A DNA stretch of 64,000 bases from Cordia subcordata (GCA_028554755.1 JAPTOF010000007.1:16539001-16603000), one strand, 5' to 3'. Positions 44,754 through 56,320 are shown, counted from the first letter of the stretch. Numbers and translations are program-made. The notes: generated by a model from the sequence alone, not told the origin.

Positions 44754-45340
44754 TTATCCATTGAATTTGTAATGCCCATAGGTATTTACATGCCTATTCT
44801 CTCTTGAACTACTTACTTGATTGTGAACAAATAGTTTGTTAGTATTGTAATGGATCTTAAATCGACCAAGTTGAGGAGAAAGTGAAGCCAGTATGAACTG
44901 AACCAGAAAAGGATCACTTACATGCATTCCCAAAACATTAAGTTTTGCAGCTTTGTCAGCCATGTTTAGAATGTGTTGTTGAAGCCCTTCATTATCATTG
45001 TACTTCATGGTAGTTAGTTCTGCCATAAGTGTACCTGCAAGTGACTTATCTGCAATTTTGAGACGATCCTTGACAGCCATCAAAAATTCTTTTGCATTAT
45101 CTATTTGTGGTAATGAGGTCTTGATATTATTAGCTATAGTCATCCTCATTAACATCAGACAAAACTTGTTGGATCTTTCCCTTGCTAACTAAGCATTAAC
45201 TTGTTCTTTAGTGCTTTCATCAGTCAGCTCTTCAGGCTTGTAGTTATAATGCAGAACCATGTTCCATGATGCCCAATGTAAATTGGATATGCTCATGTCA
45301 CTCTGAGAAATTTATTCCATTCAAGACTAGAATACCAGAC
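44754..45340 (-). pseudogene. Copia gag (UBN2-type) fragment
   Basis: The minus-strand reading contains blocks typical of Copia Gag: FSE-stop-HEHIQFTLGIMEH, DESTKEQVNA-stop-LARERSN, MRMTIANNIKTSLPQIDNAKEFL and HILNMADKAAKLNVLGMHV, then VQFILASLSPQLGRFKIHYN. Two stops (TGA near 45303, TAG near 45189) stand where family members have Trp, both fitting G-to-A change on the coding strand. The copy ends at a stop at 44754, before any zinc knuckle. A frame shift near 45250 is also likely. It belongs with the primer-binding site at 46928-46939. Confidence 0.75.
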
Positions 45341-46927
45341 GCATGGGAATGTAAAATGTCCAGGATAGGTACTGAAAATCAAATCACACTCACAGTGAGG
45401 CTATCAATCATTTATGTCACGTAAGTTTGCCTTTGGGTAAAAACTTAAGAACATGTATTTTCCACTCTATAGGTGTAAAACATTAATCACCTATTAAGAA
45501 TGATATAATTTTTCTACTCTAGGACATAGTTATGTCACGATTGAGTAAACACTACAGCTATGGATCACAAAGAAAATTATATCATCCAGTCCAGTGCATA
45601 ATTAGTCAAAAATAACTTTCCTTTGGGCTAGTCACAATTTTCTAATTATAACTGCAATTCAAAAATATTGTTGCCTTTTATATTATAAGATACGACTCTT
45701 CTTTAATTTAATTTTATACTTAAAAAATTTACTAATTTAGGTCACTTTGGTAACAACTAAACTAACAAATTCTAAAGTACAAAATTAATCAATAACATTC
45801 TCTCAACTTTTATTGGGCATCCTTTAATTTTTTTTTATTTAATGCCTCAAAATAATTATCTTAAATTACCATAATCAACATAATAACAAGCCCATAAGCG
45901 AGAGGAAAATGTAAAAAATTATATGAAGAAAATAATGTACAAATTATTAACATTTTTTTTCATAAATTTGCTAATATAATAAAGACTTGAACATAATACA
46001 TGAATCCCTTACATGGTAAGCTAGTCATATATGCATCAGTAAATATGACTTTATAAATTTTGTAGATAATAAAATCTAACCCATCTCACATACTAAATTT
46101 ATGTGTAAGAGAACTGATAAGTAAGTAAAGAATTAATACAAAATTTAATTTGACAGAAAGTAAACTTTTAAGTATCCAACCCAATCACACAAAATAAAAT
46201 AAAATTTTATTGGTGAATAAATAAAATCATGGGTGAATATATCATCACATAAAACTTTCTATACAACCTGACATGATCTTATAATTCATACATTTAATGT
46301 GAAAGCATTTTTTATACATAAAAATCTGATCTGTATACTAAATATCATAGACGTCTAGCAGAAAGCATCAATTGATAATTATGGATTATTTCATACTTAT
46401 CCATATTTTTTACTGTTCACCAATAAAAATAGTTGTCCATTCATAGAATTTCAACCGAAAGCTAATTAAGTTAATGTAAAAGCTTGATGCCACTAAACTA
46501 TGCAAATAAAAACTAAAAATCTCACATGAATCACAGGATATATAAGCCATTAATATAATCTTCCCTTACATGATCCTTCGAGTAATAAAGTAATACAGAA
46601 TGATTTCACATGTATTGATCGATCATCATGCGTCTATAATTATAACTATATACAATAAATTGCAGTAGCCAAAATAAATGCAACATAAGTTAAAATAAAA
46701 ATAATAATTTATTAACCCTTGAATTCATGGTGATGGCATGTTTGCAGAACACCTTTATTAATTTTTTAAGCTATATCATAAGCATCATCAACATAATTGA
46801 ACTTCATGGATTTGCATTCCAAAAACAAGGTCGTTCACGTAATAGCAATAATTTCTCGGTTGCTTTTATTTTCTTCAGTTACGAATGTAACAATTTTATA
46901 TAAAAGATAATATAATTTGATAAGAAG
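45341..46927 (-). other. 5' leader region of the minus-strand Copia remnant
   Basis: About 1.6 kb of AT-rich DNA between the gag fragment and the primer-binding site. No frame or repeat was recognised. It may include later insertions. Confidence 0.35.
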
Positions 46928-46939
46928 GCTCTGATACCA
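46928..46939 (-). other. Primer-binding site of a Copia remnant
   Basis: The minus strand reads TGGTATCAGAGC, the standard initiator-Met tRNA primer site of plant Copia elements, next to an LTR-like end GGTGTTAATTCTAATA. Confidence 0.8.
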
Positions 46940-46942
46940 ACT

Positions 46943-47400
46943 ATTAGAATTAACACCATAATATTCTGATTATGCAGAAACAAAATTTTATCAGATCTTA
47001 ACCAAGTCAAAATTATATACCATTGTTAAACATGGTTATCATGAAGAAATTACCCACAAGGAAAATCCTCATTCCCTTCTTCTCTATCTCCTTTTTGGTA
47101 TCTAAATATTTTCTGATGAAAAATTGAAAAGAATCATATTTTGTACATATGATAGACACCCTTCTATAGAGGAGAGAAGAGGATCAGATAACCAACCACT
47201 AAGGGATAACCGTTCATCATGGTTTGTAATGATAATTAATTGGTTTATTTTAATTATCAACTATCATTTACCATTTATCAAGTTAGATAAAAGTACTAAA
47301 GGTTAGTGGACCATAATATAAGAAAACACGTTTACATATCAGCTACCCAGATTATCACCAAGTCGGGCAACGAAGATTTACCGATAATTTTTATATTATC
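46943..47400 (-). repeat. Probable 5' LTR of the minus-strand Copia remnant
   Basis: The inner boundary is set by the primer-binding site. The outer boundary is not visible because the 3' LTR and TSD are missing. The end coordinate is approximate. Confidence 0.4.
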
Positions 47401-47913
47401 AAGACATATTCTTTGTCAAGTTACAGGATTGCTCAATCATTAAAATGACAATGAATTGTAGATACAGGAAGTTTTTGGCTTCCCATTATTACTTTTCTAT
47501 TGAAAGAATAAATTTCTTTATACATTTACAGTACTTGCTATGAAAAGATGCTGCCGGAATTTCTCCAAAAAAGCAGGGATCCAGAAATAAAAATTTTGAA
47601 TAGTACCAAGACAGACAAAGTATTTAGCAAGGGAAGCCTTTACCATTCTTAATTTTGTTTTTCTTTTTAAATGTAAATTTTTGTGTAATTTAAATTTAAA
47701 AAATCAATTAGCTCTCAACAAAACAATATTTATTTGCATGATCATCAATATTTATTTTTCTATTCATATTCTTTCTTTTCATTATGAAGAACATACTCTT
47801 GGAAAGATAAGACAGATTGTAATCTCACTCCAATTCAATTGATTTGACAAAGAAAAATGAATGATCAACGAAGACCACTTATCTACATAGGTGAGAATGG
47901 ATAGGATGAATGT
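47401..47913. other. Intergenic DNA
   Basis: AT-rich, no gene and no recognised repeat. Confidence 0.35.
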
Positions 47914-47921
47914 ATTAAGAG

Positions 47922-48461
47922 TAGGGGTCTACATAATTTTGTTTAGTTTGGCTTTAATTATATTTCAAATCACACCAAAACCAGTTGGTTTATATTTGAA
48001 ATAAACTAATTGTTTTTTTATCATGTCTATAACCATACCAGGTTGGTTTCGTTTGGTTTTCATCTTTAATAAAGCAATTAAAAACCTCAAATTTCACAAT
48101 AATTAAAAAAAAACTTAATTTGCTATCTATATTACAAATTTAATGTCATAGCATTTTATCATTAAAACAAAGCACAAATGCAACTATAGCTTGATGATTA
48201 AGGTTTGGAATATAATCTTGAGGTTAGGGGTTTGACACCTAAAATATATAAAACTAGGGACGAATATATACATAAAATTAGGGATGAATATAGTCTAGTT
48301 TTAGATTGGTTTGGTTTGATTTATAGATCTATCTCAAACCAAACCAAACCAATTAGTTTTCATTTGGAACAACCAATTGGTTATTAACCATATAAAATAA
48401 CCAAATTAACCATAATCTTTTGACTGATTTGGTTGATTTAACCAATCTGTGTTCACCCCTA
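47922..48461. mobile_element. Non-autonomous hAT-like element with 8-bp TSD
   Basis: 540 bp with ends TAGGGGTCTACA and TAGGGGTGAACA. The flanks ATTAAGAG (47914-47921) and ATTGAGAG (48462-48469) match at seven of eight positions. The interior is rich in TTGGTTTGGTTT and AACCAAACCAAACCAAT, which form a foldback. A SINE-like tRNA-box segment lies inside at about 48185-48240. Confidence 0.75.
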
Positions 48462-48553
48462 ATTGAGAGTAAAAAGATCCATGCCAAAAATTAGAGTTGT
48501 AGTTGACTTTTACTACATTACAATCATTAAAATCAAATAACCTTTACTGTCAG

Positions 48554-49226
48554 TAGAAGTGGCAAAAGGGCACCCGCGGGCCAACCCGACCCTTTTAGCG
48601 CGGGTTATGCGGTTCCGCGGGTCGGGTCGGGTTGGATTCATGCGGGCGCCTACATCCCTCATCCGCACCCGCGGCCTCGCGGGTTCGCGGGTTGATCCGC
48701 TTAAATTTTTAATATTTTAATATTATTTAAAAATAAATAAAGCCAAAAAAAATTAAGTAGTAATTAATAAATACTTGTGACTTGTTTGACAAAAAAAAAA
48801 ACAAAAAATTAGGCACCTAAAAATACTTAAAGTTAATGAACTAAATGTCACAAACACAATCGATAATTTAAAATCGAAATTAAACACCTAATCACAAACT
48901 AACATTAACAAAATAAGACAACAATTACCATATTCCGTAGCTACAATCAAAGTCTCAAATATGGCTGCTAAGGTTGTAAACTATAAAGTGCAATAAGAAG
49001 AAAAAAACTTAAGGTTTCTAACTTTAAACTTATATGTATTTAAACAAAAACACTCGCGGGTCAACCCGCGGGTGACCCGCGGTTCAACCCGCCCTTAGCG
49101 CAAGTCTGGTCGGGTCCCCCCCCCCCGCCGTTTGGCTTGCGGGTTATAAAATACTAAACCCTAACCCTACATTTTTGCGGGTTAAACGGGTCAACCCGCG
49201 AGTTCGGACCCGTTTTGCCACCTCTA
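48554..49226. mobile_element. Non-autonomous hAT-like element with CG-rich ends
   Basis: 673 bp. The ends TAGAAGTGGCAAAAGGG and TAGAGGTGGCAAAACGGG resemble hAT termini. Both ends hold CCCGCGGG/CGCGGGT arrays (48570-48705 and 49055-49210), while the middle is AT-rich and includes a C run at 49118. The flanks ACTGTCAG and ACTGTTGA share only the first five of eight bases, a decayed TSD at best. Confidence 0.65.
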
Positions 49227-49234
49227 ACTGTTGA

Positions 49235-50340
49235 TTACCCCTATCTCTCTCTCAAAAAATTTCTACTATCGTTCCGGCCTTGAACCGGCTGCACTTTCCT
49301 TTTTCTAACTTTTCTTCTTTCTTTCATTATTTTTTCTTATCTTGTGTATTTCATCTTGTCTATTATAATTTTTATGCGGTATTCTACCCCAAATTTAAAT
49401 TACGGGATGTATCTCTTCGAGGTCTGGAATAATGATGTCACATTTTAGTATGTCATATTTCAGTTTCTTGGTTATCAGTTGATTTACAAGTACTTATCTT
49501 TATTCTTCTAACTTAGGTTTTCACTCTCATATTTACAAGTTCGGCCACTTATATCCTCCTTTTAGCTCGTTTCCACCATAATTAGTGGCTTTGACTTTTC
49601 AAAGAGAAGATTGAAGAGTGCTTTGGGGACCGGTTCAATTGGATTTGTGCCGAACCTCCTGTTGTTCGGGTTGGTGAGTCTTCTTTTCACCTTTCGATAT
49701 GGTAATGTTTTGTCATCTATGTGTATTTGTTGGAGATTATCAAGTGGGTGTGTACCATGTTTTGTGAAAAAAAAAATGTATTTTTTTGTTTGGATTAAAT
49801 TTGGAGATGCATAATATGCAAGAGATTTTCTTAATGGTAATAAACGGTGTCTTTTGCAACATTTATGGCTTCCTAATGATCATGTTTTGGGTATGTTGGT
49901 ATAATGTTTATGTACTTTTGAACCAAATCTATCCAGTATTCTACATGTATTTATTTTTTGAGTAATAAAATTTTACTTTACGACCAACAAAAATAAAATG
50001 ACAAATCCAACAATTGCAAGGAAGAGAAAGACGATATTGTTAAAACAAAAAAGAAGGACGAATACCCTACCGGTTCCCGCGACCAATAAAATATTGAAAC
50101 TAATGAAAATTTCAAATCCGGAACATCCCACGTCTATGGGTACTCGAAACATCCTGCCCTTGAAGTCCAAATTGAAAATGAAATTAAAATATCAACAACA
50201 AAAAAGAAAGGAGAAAAAACAAAAAGAAGAAGCCTGTCATCATTATCGTCAAAACAAAAAACAAATAAATAAAGAAAGAAAATTTGAAATTTGAAAGAAG
50301 GAGAAAAAAAAAACCACAAAAACAAACAAAAAAAGGGATT
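49235..50340. other. Intergenic DNA
   Basis: No gene is supported. The frame at 49611-49814 is hydrophobic but has no recognised family. Composition is otherwise AT-rich. Confidence 0.35.
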
Positions 50341-50466
50341 AGGGGTAGCTCTTAAGAGGTTGAAACTACCTCCTCCAAGGAGTGAAGTTTTGGGTTCAAA
50401 TCTTATAAGAGACGGGGGTTGGGTTGAGAGTGGGAGATTTGTTAAAAATAAATAAATAAATAAATG
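50341..50466 (+). repeat. tRNA-derived SINE with TAAA tail
   Basis: A-box-like TAGCTCTTAAGAGGT (about 50346-50360), B box GTTCAAATC at 50394-50402, and a tail AAAAATAAATAAATAAATAA (50444-50466). Length and layout suit a plant SINE. Diverged copies lie at 27929-28040 and 52306-52385. Confidence 0.7.
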
Positions 50467-51330
50467 AAGATGAAAATTAGGGGAAAAAACACCCAAAAAG
50501 ATGGAAAAACAAAATTGACTTCAGAAGAATAAAACTAAAATAGAGAAAACCATACGAAAAATAAGAAAAATAAAACCAGAAAATGAAATCACAAAAGAAT
50601 ACAACAACAAAAAAAAACCCATACCAAAAAAAAATGAAACTATAAAAAAAATTAAAACAGAAAAACCTAACAAAAGAATTGCAATTATGAAAGAAATTAA
50701 TCTGGAGAAGCTCTGACCATAAAACTGACATTATGAGAAAAAATTTTTTTAAATGGATAAACCCCACCCGAAAACTGAATTTATAAAAATAAATAAAGAA
50801 ATAAAATAGACAGACCCTAAATTTATAATGCTTATCGTCTCCATCCACCAAAATTTCCTTTTACAAAAAAAAAAAAAAACTAACACCAAAATCCACAAAA
50901 AAGAACAAAATAAAAAACAAAAGCATACCCAAAGGGAAAATAGTGGAGGCGGAGAAAGGGGTAGTGACGGGGATGGGAGGTGACGAGCGTGGTCGCGGTG
51001 TCCGGTCGCCGCCTCGTCGGCAGTCGGTGGTTGGCGGTTGGAATAGGCTAACTGCGTTATTCATCTCCTATTGTTTTTCTTTTTTCATATCAGACCTTTT
51101 ATTTTCTAGTTTTACTTTTTATTCAGAAACACATATCTCGTAAAAAAAATATGATCAGTGTAAAAAACTTCCTGAAAATTAAATTTTGTAAAATACATTT
51201 ATATTTAATTAACCTCACATATGGACCGTAAAAACTGACAATTAACAACAAATATAAACACAAAAAAAATATACTCATTTCTCCCGTATATCAAGCAAGT
51301 ACTAGAGCAAATGATGAAAGTTACACCATG
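50467..51330. other. A-rich intergenic DNA with a GC-rich island
   Basis: Long A-rich stretches, then a GC-rich block at 50944-51045 (GGAGGCGGAGAAAGG, GGTCGCCGCCTCGTCGGCAG). Open frames on both strands are low-complexity. Confidence 0.35.
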
Positions 51331-51516
51331 TTATAACCTCTGAGCTCACTCAATATGGTCTAAGCATGGCATGTGATCCTTACCAGAGCAGCTAGTAGAA
51401 GTCTGTAGCAGAAGATGCTTAATTTATTTTATACAACCATTTTCATATATATATATATATATATTAAAAGTACTTTTGACTTTTATAAGCTAATAGCTTA
51501 AGCACTTGTATAAAAT
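51331..51516 (-). other. 3' flank of the PSY gene, duplicated at 41060-41237
   Basis: It likely holds the 3' UTR. It shares CACTCAATATGG, CAATCCTTAC-like, and GCAGAAGATRCTT blocks with the pseudogene flank. A TA microsatellite lies at 51446-51464. Confidence 0.5.
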
Positions 51517-53459
51517 TTAAGGGTTGTCACGGGCTCCTCGACCGCCATTGCCCCAACCACCTCTAGTCCTGGGATCATGCCCGCGGTTTGCTGAGGCTTC
51601 ATCGTAATCATTAACCTTCACTTTCAGAGTCCTTCCTCTAAAGCCCACTGTCCTCATCACCTCCTCTCCTGCAACATTCCGACCTTTCATTATATATGCG
51701 TGATCGATACTTATTTAGTCTCTTATCTTTGACTTATTTTTAATATGCAACAATTTAGTCTCTTGTCTTCATAATTTGTAGCACTATTAATCCTCCTAAC
51801 GCCATTACTTTTTTTAGTTCAGGACTAACAGCGTAATAAATATAAAGATAATGAACTGAATTATCACGCTTTAAAAAATAATAGATTTTATTATTAAAAA
51901 TGTCAAATATAAAATACCAAATAAATTATTTATCCTATTAAAAAAATCAATTAAAATTAGTCGGGTTATAATTTTCACTGAACTAGTCCGTTGCGACATG
52001 TGATGCATGTTTATACTACTAATGCATGTTGAATAATTTACTAATTGTCACGTAATTAGCACGCACAATTATAAATCGATTATTGCAAATTAATTATTTA
52101 TTTAATTTTGAGAATCCCCAAACAAGTTCACCCATGAGCCATTATTCAGGTCCTTCAGATGGCCGTAACAACAGCTGGCTAAAGCACACAAGACAATGTT
52201 ATCACGTTAAAGTTTGATATGAACACACACAACCCGTTCACATCGCAACTAAACTAAACTTTTGTAGATAATCTTTTTGTATACATGGACAAGTTGGAAC
52301 TGAAATAAAGGTTGAGATTACTTTCTCCGATAGTTATGACGGTGATTCAAGTCCCATGAAGAGCAGAGAATGGATCAGGGGCGGAGTTTATCTATAGGTA
52401 CGTTTGGATTGACTTTTAAAAGCTGTATAAATTTTTTGTTTAAAAAAAATATCTTTTAAGAAGTAAATTTTTTTTTTAAAAAAAAAAGTTGAATTTGAGC
52501 TTTCTTTTAAGGGTTTCAACTCTTTTTGGAAGGCAAAGAAATATTTATTGCAAAAAAAATTTGTTTTTTTCCAAGAGGAAAAGAATTTATTTACTTATAA
52601 AAAAAATTAATTCAAATAGGTCCTTGGTTTCTTTCTAGCTTAGGATGATTTGCTGATCTACTAACAAAAGATACAGTTGGAAATCCCATTGTGACGAGAT
52701 CTTTATAAGGCTACCAACATATAGAAACTAATCAATGGATTGAAAATATTTAAGATTATATTGATAATAGTAAGAAATAAGTTTATTATAAACTATAGAC
52801 GAATTAATCTTGACGCAATTAATATGAAATGGGATGTTATGATCAACTAGCTAGCCTAGTGAGTAATCGCTAACAGTTAGTGGCTCAGCCAACTCGAAGA
52901 ACTTGATGAGAGTATACTTAGATAATAAACATCACATATTCAATATATTCATGCCCATGATCAAGATAAATTAATCACCATCAAGAAAAATGTACTCTGG
53001 ATACTAATTAAAGTAGCACTTAACATCTTCAAGCCCATTTTTAGGCAATAAATTTAATAATATTTAGGTTCCTTTAGATTAACTTTTTCTGAAAGTTTTT
53101 TTTTTTTTTTTTTTTACTTTTGAAAAAAAGTTACTTTTTTTTAAAAGCTAAAAGTTCTAACTTTAAAAAAAATTTAAACTTGAGCTTTTTTTTTTCAAAA
53201 CTTTAGTTTTTTTTAAATCTAATCCAAATGCTTATTACAAAAGAAATAAAATTTTTCGTGAAAAAAATAATACTTTTTCATGAGAAAAAGCTTGTCCAAA
53301 CAGACGTTTAACATGCTACAATTGAATCGAAATCGTTTCTACACATTTAACTGAAAGGCAAACAGGAGTACCTGGAAGAGAAATGGTGTTTCTTGCAGAG
53401 CCCATAAAAATGGCAAAGGCAAACAAGAGGCACCAGAAGAGATTAAACCGAACCGCCAT
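51517..53459 (-). CDS. PSY-family precursor of a tyrosine-sulfated secreted peptide
   Basis: Two exons: 53459-53372 (88 nt) and 51668-51517 (152 nt), joined in phase across a 1,703-bp GT-AG intron (donor CCAG|GTACTC, acceptor TTGCAG|GAGAGG). They encode 79 residues. Residues 1-22 (MAVRFNLFWCLLFAFAIFMG plus SA) form a signal peptide. A variable region with GFRGRTLKVKV follows, then DYDEASANRGHDP (50-62), which matches the PSY core DYxxxxxNxxHDP with the Asp-Tyr needed for sulfation by TPST. The tail is Gly/Arg-rich and ends DNP. In Arabidopsis PSY peptides are sulfated, secreted and sensed by PSYR leucine-rich-repeat kinases, tuning growth against stress. The receptor here is unknown. The intron contains two MITEs and a SINE-like piece. 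Only the RGHDP spacing leaves mild doubt as to subfamily. Confidence 0.9.
52306..52385 (+). repeat. SINE-like fragment in the PSY intron
   Basis: GGTTGAGATTACTTTCTCCG and GGTGATTCAAGTCCCATGAA resemble the SINE copies at 27929 and 50341. No tail is seen. Confidence 0.4.
52396..52624. mobile_element. MITE, copy B (inside the PSY intron)
   Basis: The left end AGGTACGTTTGGATTGACTT pairs with the right end (reverse complement AGGACCTATTTGAATTAATT). T/A-rich interior. Same family as 28111-28333. Confidence 0.5.
53064..53310. mobile_element. MITE, copy C (inside the PSY intron)
   Basis: The left end TAGGTTCCTTTAGATTAACT pairs with the right end (reverse complement AACGTCTGTTTGGACAAGCT). A long T run lies at 53097-53116. 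Its right end is about 60 bp from the exon 1 donor. Confidence 0.5.
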
Positions 53460-53499
53460 TGTTATTAGTAGGTGTTTCTTGCAAACAATATGATACTGC

Positions 53500-53615
53500 T
53501 TTTAGTAGGCCCGACCAGCGCTAATTGGTTGCTATTTATACGGGCATATCGCTACTGGGATTGGGGATTTTTTCGTTTTGGGGGGGTCCACATTGCCACG
53601 TGGCAATGTGGGGCA
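53500..53615 (-). promoter_or_regulatory. Promoter of the PSY gene: TATA, CCAAT and a G-box palindrome
   Basis: Read on the minus strand, TATAAATAGC lies at 53540-53531, about 72 bp before the ATG, with a CCAAT at about 53528-53524. A perfect 24-bp palindrome at 53588-53611 has GCCACGTGGC at its centre, the strong 10-bp G-box bound by plant bZIP and bHLH factors. It lies about 50 bp upstream of the TATA box. A G-run follows at 53580-53586. Factor identity and response are inferred. Confidence 0.7.
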
Positions 53616-54713
53616 TGTGGGGTTGAAAAGAAAGAGACAGTGAGGTGTCGGGAGGATGTGAACCGTCCAATTTTATAGGTCAACGGGGTTGCTGTGTCAG
53701 CTTTTCTCGAAAAGGAAACTCGCGTGTAATTATCAGATAAATAGGTGAAGTAAAAGTAAGTTAACTTTTTGATTTGTTTAGAATATACTAAGCTCTTTTT
53801 ATATATATATATTTTTTAAATAATCAAAATTTTCTTATATTTTTTTGTAATGTTTCATATTACTCTTAGAAAAACAGTCAATTACAACAGTTTTTGAGCG
53901 TCACGACAAGTATTTGTTTTTTATTTTAAATTATTTGAGCAAAAATATACTATACTTCTTGTAAATTTTATTAAAAATTTCACAAGTGTTTCCTGTGATT
54001 TAAAAAGTTACTCATGAACACCTCGAATTTGACATTTTCTATTAACATCGTTGGAAAAAAAATGACAATTAAAAGAAGAGAACACTACAGCTATTGTCTC
54101 TTGTCTATAGGTCTCACGATAGCAGTAGTCTCTTTGTAATATAAGAAAGACTAAGTGATAATAAATTAAAAAACAAAAGATATAGTTACTGTAAAATAAT
54201 TGATAATAAGAAAGACTAATCGATAATAAGTTGAAAAAATATAGTTACATAAAATAATTTAGACAACTCATCACTATTAAATTTCATAAATTGCATTATA
54301 TGCTTTGAGGCAATTCAAATCCCAGCCCGTGGGATTTTTAGATCGCAGTTCAGACCTGATAGGTCTGAGAATTTCATGGATACCCGGAACCATAATTGTT
54401 TACTTAGAGAAAAAAGAAATGAAAAGAAGTTTAAATGAAAAATTAGGTTCAAAAAATGTAAAAATAGATATACATCCATAGGGAGAGATAATAGTAAAAT
54501 TGCCCACATCATATAGGCATATAGTCAATGAGTCTTTATAGTTGGATTAAAATATGCTTCTGGCTCCTGCTTGATGGAGTCCAACAATGCTTCCATTATC
54601 AGACAAATGCTCAAAAGGTCCCTGTAAAAGGCTCTCAAGGGCTATGCCCAAAGCACCTGCTTTCAGAAATTGGGCAATTTCACTTTGTGGAGGACACCTG
54701 TGTTCTTCACTTT
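53616..54713. other. Intergenic DNA
   Basis: AT-rich, no gene. A duplicated piece GAAAGACTAAKTGATAATAA occurs at about 54145 and 54211. Confidence 0.35.
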
Positions 54714-54928
54714 TACGAGAGCTCATTTAAATTGATTTTTTTTAAAAATATTTTTAAAAAGAATTAAAACACCTTTTTCATAAGTTAAAAATTTTATAGA
54801 AAAAAATTGAATTTTATAGTTATATATTTTTAAAAATCTAATTTAAATACTTATTTTAAAATAAATGTGCTTTCTTTAAAAAAAATATATTTTTTTATGA
54901 AAAGATTACTAATCCAAACGGATCCTAG
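54714..54928. mobile_element. MITE, copy D of the four-copy family
   Basis: The right end (reverse complement TAGGATCCGTTTGGATTAGT) is well preserved. The left end GAGCTCATTTAAATTGATTT is more diverged. T/A-rich foldback interior. Confidence 0.45.
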
Positions 54929-56236
54929 GTATCAGTTGGTTAGAAAATAAATATAGAAAAATTCTTTGGTCGGATTGCCCAACCACCTCCCCTTTTGAAA
55001 GTCATAGGCCCTACCTGTACTTTTGGCTTGGGTGGTAAACCCAAAAGTTACCCAAAAAGATAATGCCATTAATTGGTTGCAAAGCACACTAGAATAAATT
55101 CGTTGCTTGATAATCCACTTTCTTGTATCTCTCCTACTTCTCAGAACAATCATCTATGCATATATTGGTTAATATTGCTCGCGAGTTAAACTAGTTATTA
55201 AAGGCAACATTTCATATCCTTGTTCTTTGTTCTTCTTCTTTCATTTTAATGATAGAGAACTTCCCCTTTCAAAGTTGTTCTCTTTGGTTTACAGAAGAGG
55301 TGCCAAATTGTTCGAAATTAAATTAATCGAGCATAACGCTTACTGTAAGTAAGCCTAGAAGCCACATAGGTGTTAAAACCATGAGGTCATTGAATTTCAA
55401 AATTCTCTCTTGGGAAACGAATACTAAGGATCACGTAAACACATTTACATTTCTTTTCGTGAATAAATTTTAGAAGAAAGGTAAATAAACACTCATCAAG
55501 TTTTTACAAATAAAAAATCTAATAGATCTATTCATATGGCAAATCATATCTGGCCCAAGCTACATGTCAAACGTACTCTTCCTGAAGAGTACGTTTAAAA
55601 AACAAAAATGTCGCTCCACAACTATACTAATCCAACAATGTACACTCAATGCTCTTACATGTTACTTTAGCTCTTGGTCACTTTAGCTTTTTCTCTCCAG
55701 GGACGCTCATGCCCTAATGGTCTAGGTTCTGTTTATGCCAGCCCGCAGCATCTCCACTTAGCCCATAGATTTGCAAAAATGGATATTCACTAGTAACACT
55801 AGTGCAGCGTGAATAATCTGCACTCAGCGCACCAATTATCCAATTTCACCTGGCAACTTACGCACTAAAGCCTGCCAGAGTGCTCACGTCAAACCCCTTT
55901 CAAAAGCAGAGGAATAATATTATCATATCACGGGAATTCACAGGAAAGATTATAACATAGGTCGCATTTAGATCGACTTTTCGTTATTGCACATGGAACA
56001 AAGAATTCGAAAGGACAGCGGACCGGTAGTCAGGGCATCAAAGACAGCAACAGATTATTAAATTTAATCGCAACGTTATTATATTTGAGAGACATCCTAT
56101 AAAAATCAGATTTTTATATGATTATAACAAAATAATATGAACAAATTTTCATCATTAGACCTCCAACGTATCACCATGACATTAGAGCATATCCATATCC
56201 ATCATTCTAGTGACGTCCAGGATGAAAAGCAAATTG
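54929..56236. other. Intergenic DNA
   Basis: No gene is supported. A small hairpin ACGTACTCTTC/GAAGAGTACGT lies at 55571-55594. The stretch 54960-55150 (CAACCACCTCCCCTTTTG and following) may be an LTR remnant, but no boundaries are seen. Confidence 0.35.
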
Positions 56237-56239
56237 TAA

Positions 56240-56320
56240 GGGTGCGTTTGGTTTGCCTATTTTGTTTTCATTTTCAAAAAATAGAAAACAATTTTTTAGA
56301 AAAACAAAAAACATCAAAAT
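56240..56320. mobile_element. Tourist-like MITE, left piece
   Basis: It starts GGGTGCGTTTGGTTTGCC after TAA (56237-56239). Its other end is at 61477-61798, where the reverse complement reads GGTTGCGTTTGGTTTGCC, followed by TAA (61799-61801). A TAA TSD and these ends suit PIF/Harbinger (Tourist) MITEs. A Copia element separates the two pieces. Confidence 0.8.

Noticed and set aside
50394..50402. tRNA gene
   Set aside because: A B-box-like motif is present, but no cloverleaf or anticodon arm can be drawn; the TAAA tail and sibling copies indicate a SINE.
53472..53678. 68-residue plus-strand frame upstream of the PSY gene
   Set aside because: Covers the TATA box and G-box palindrome of the opposite-strand gene; no protein features.
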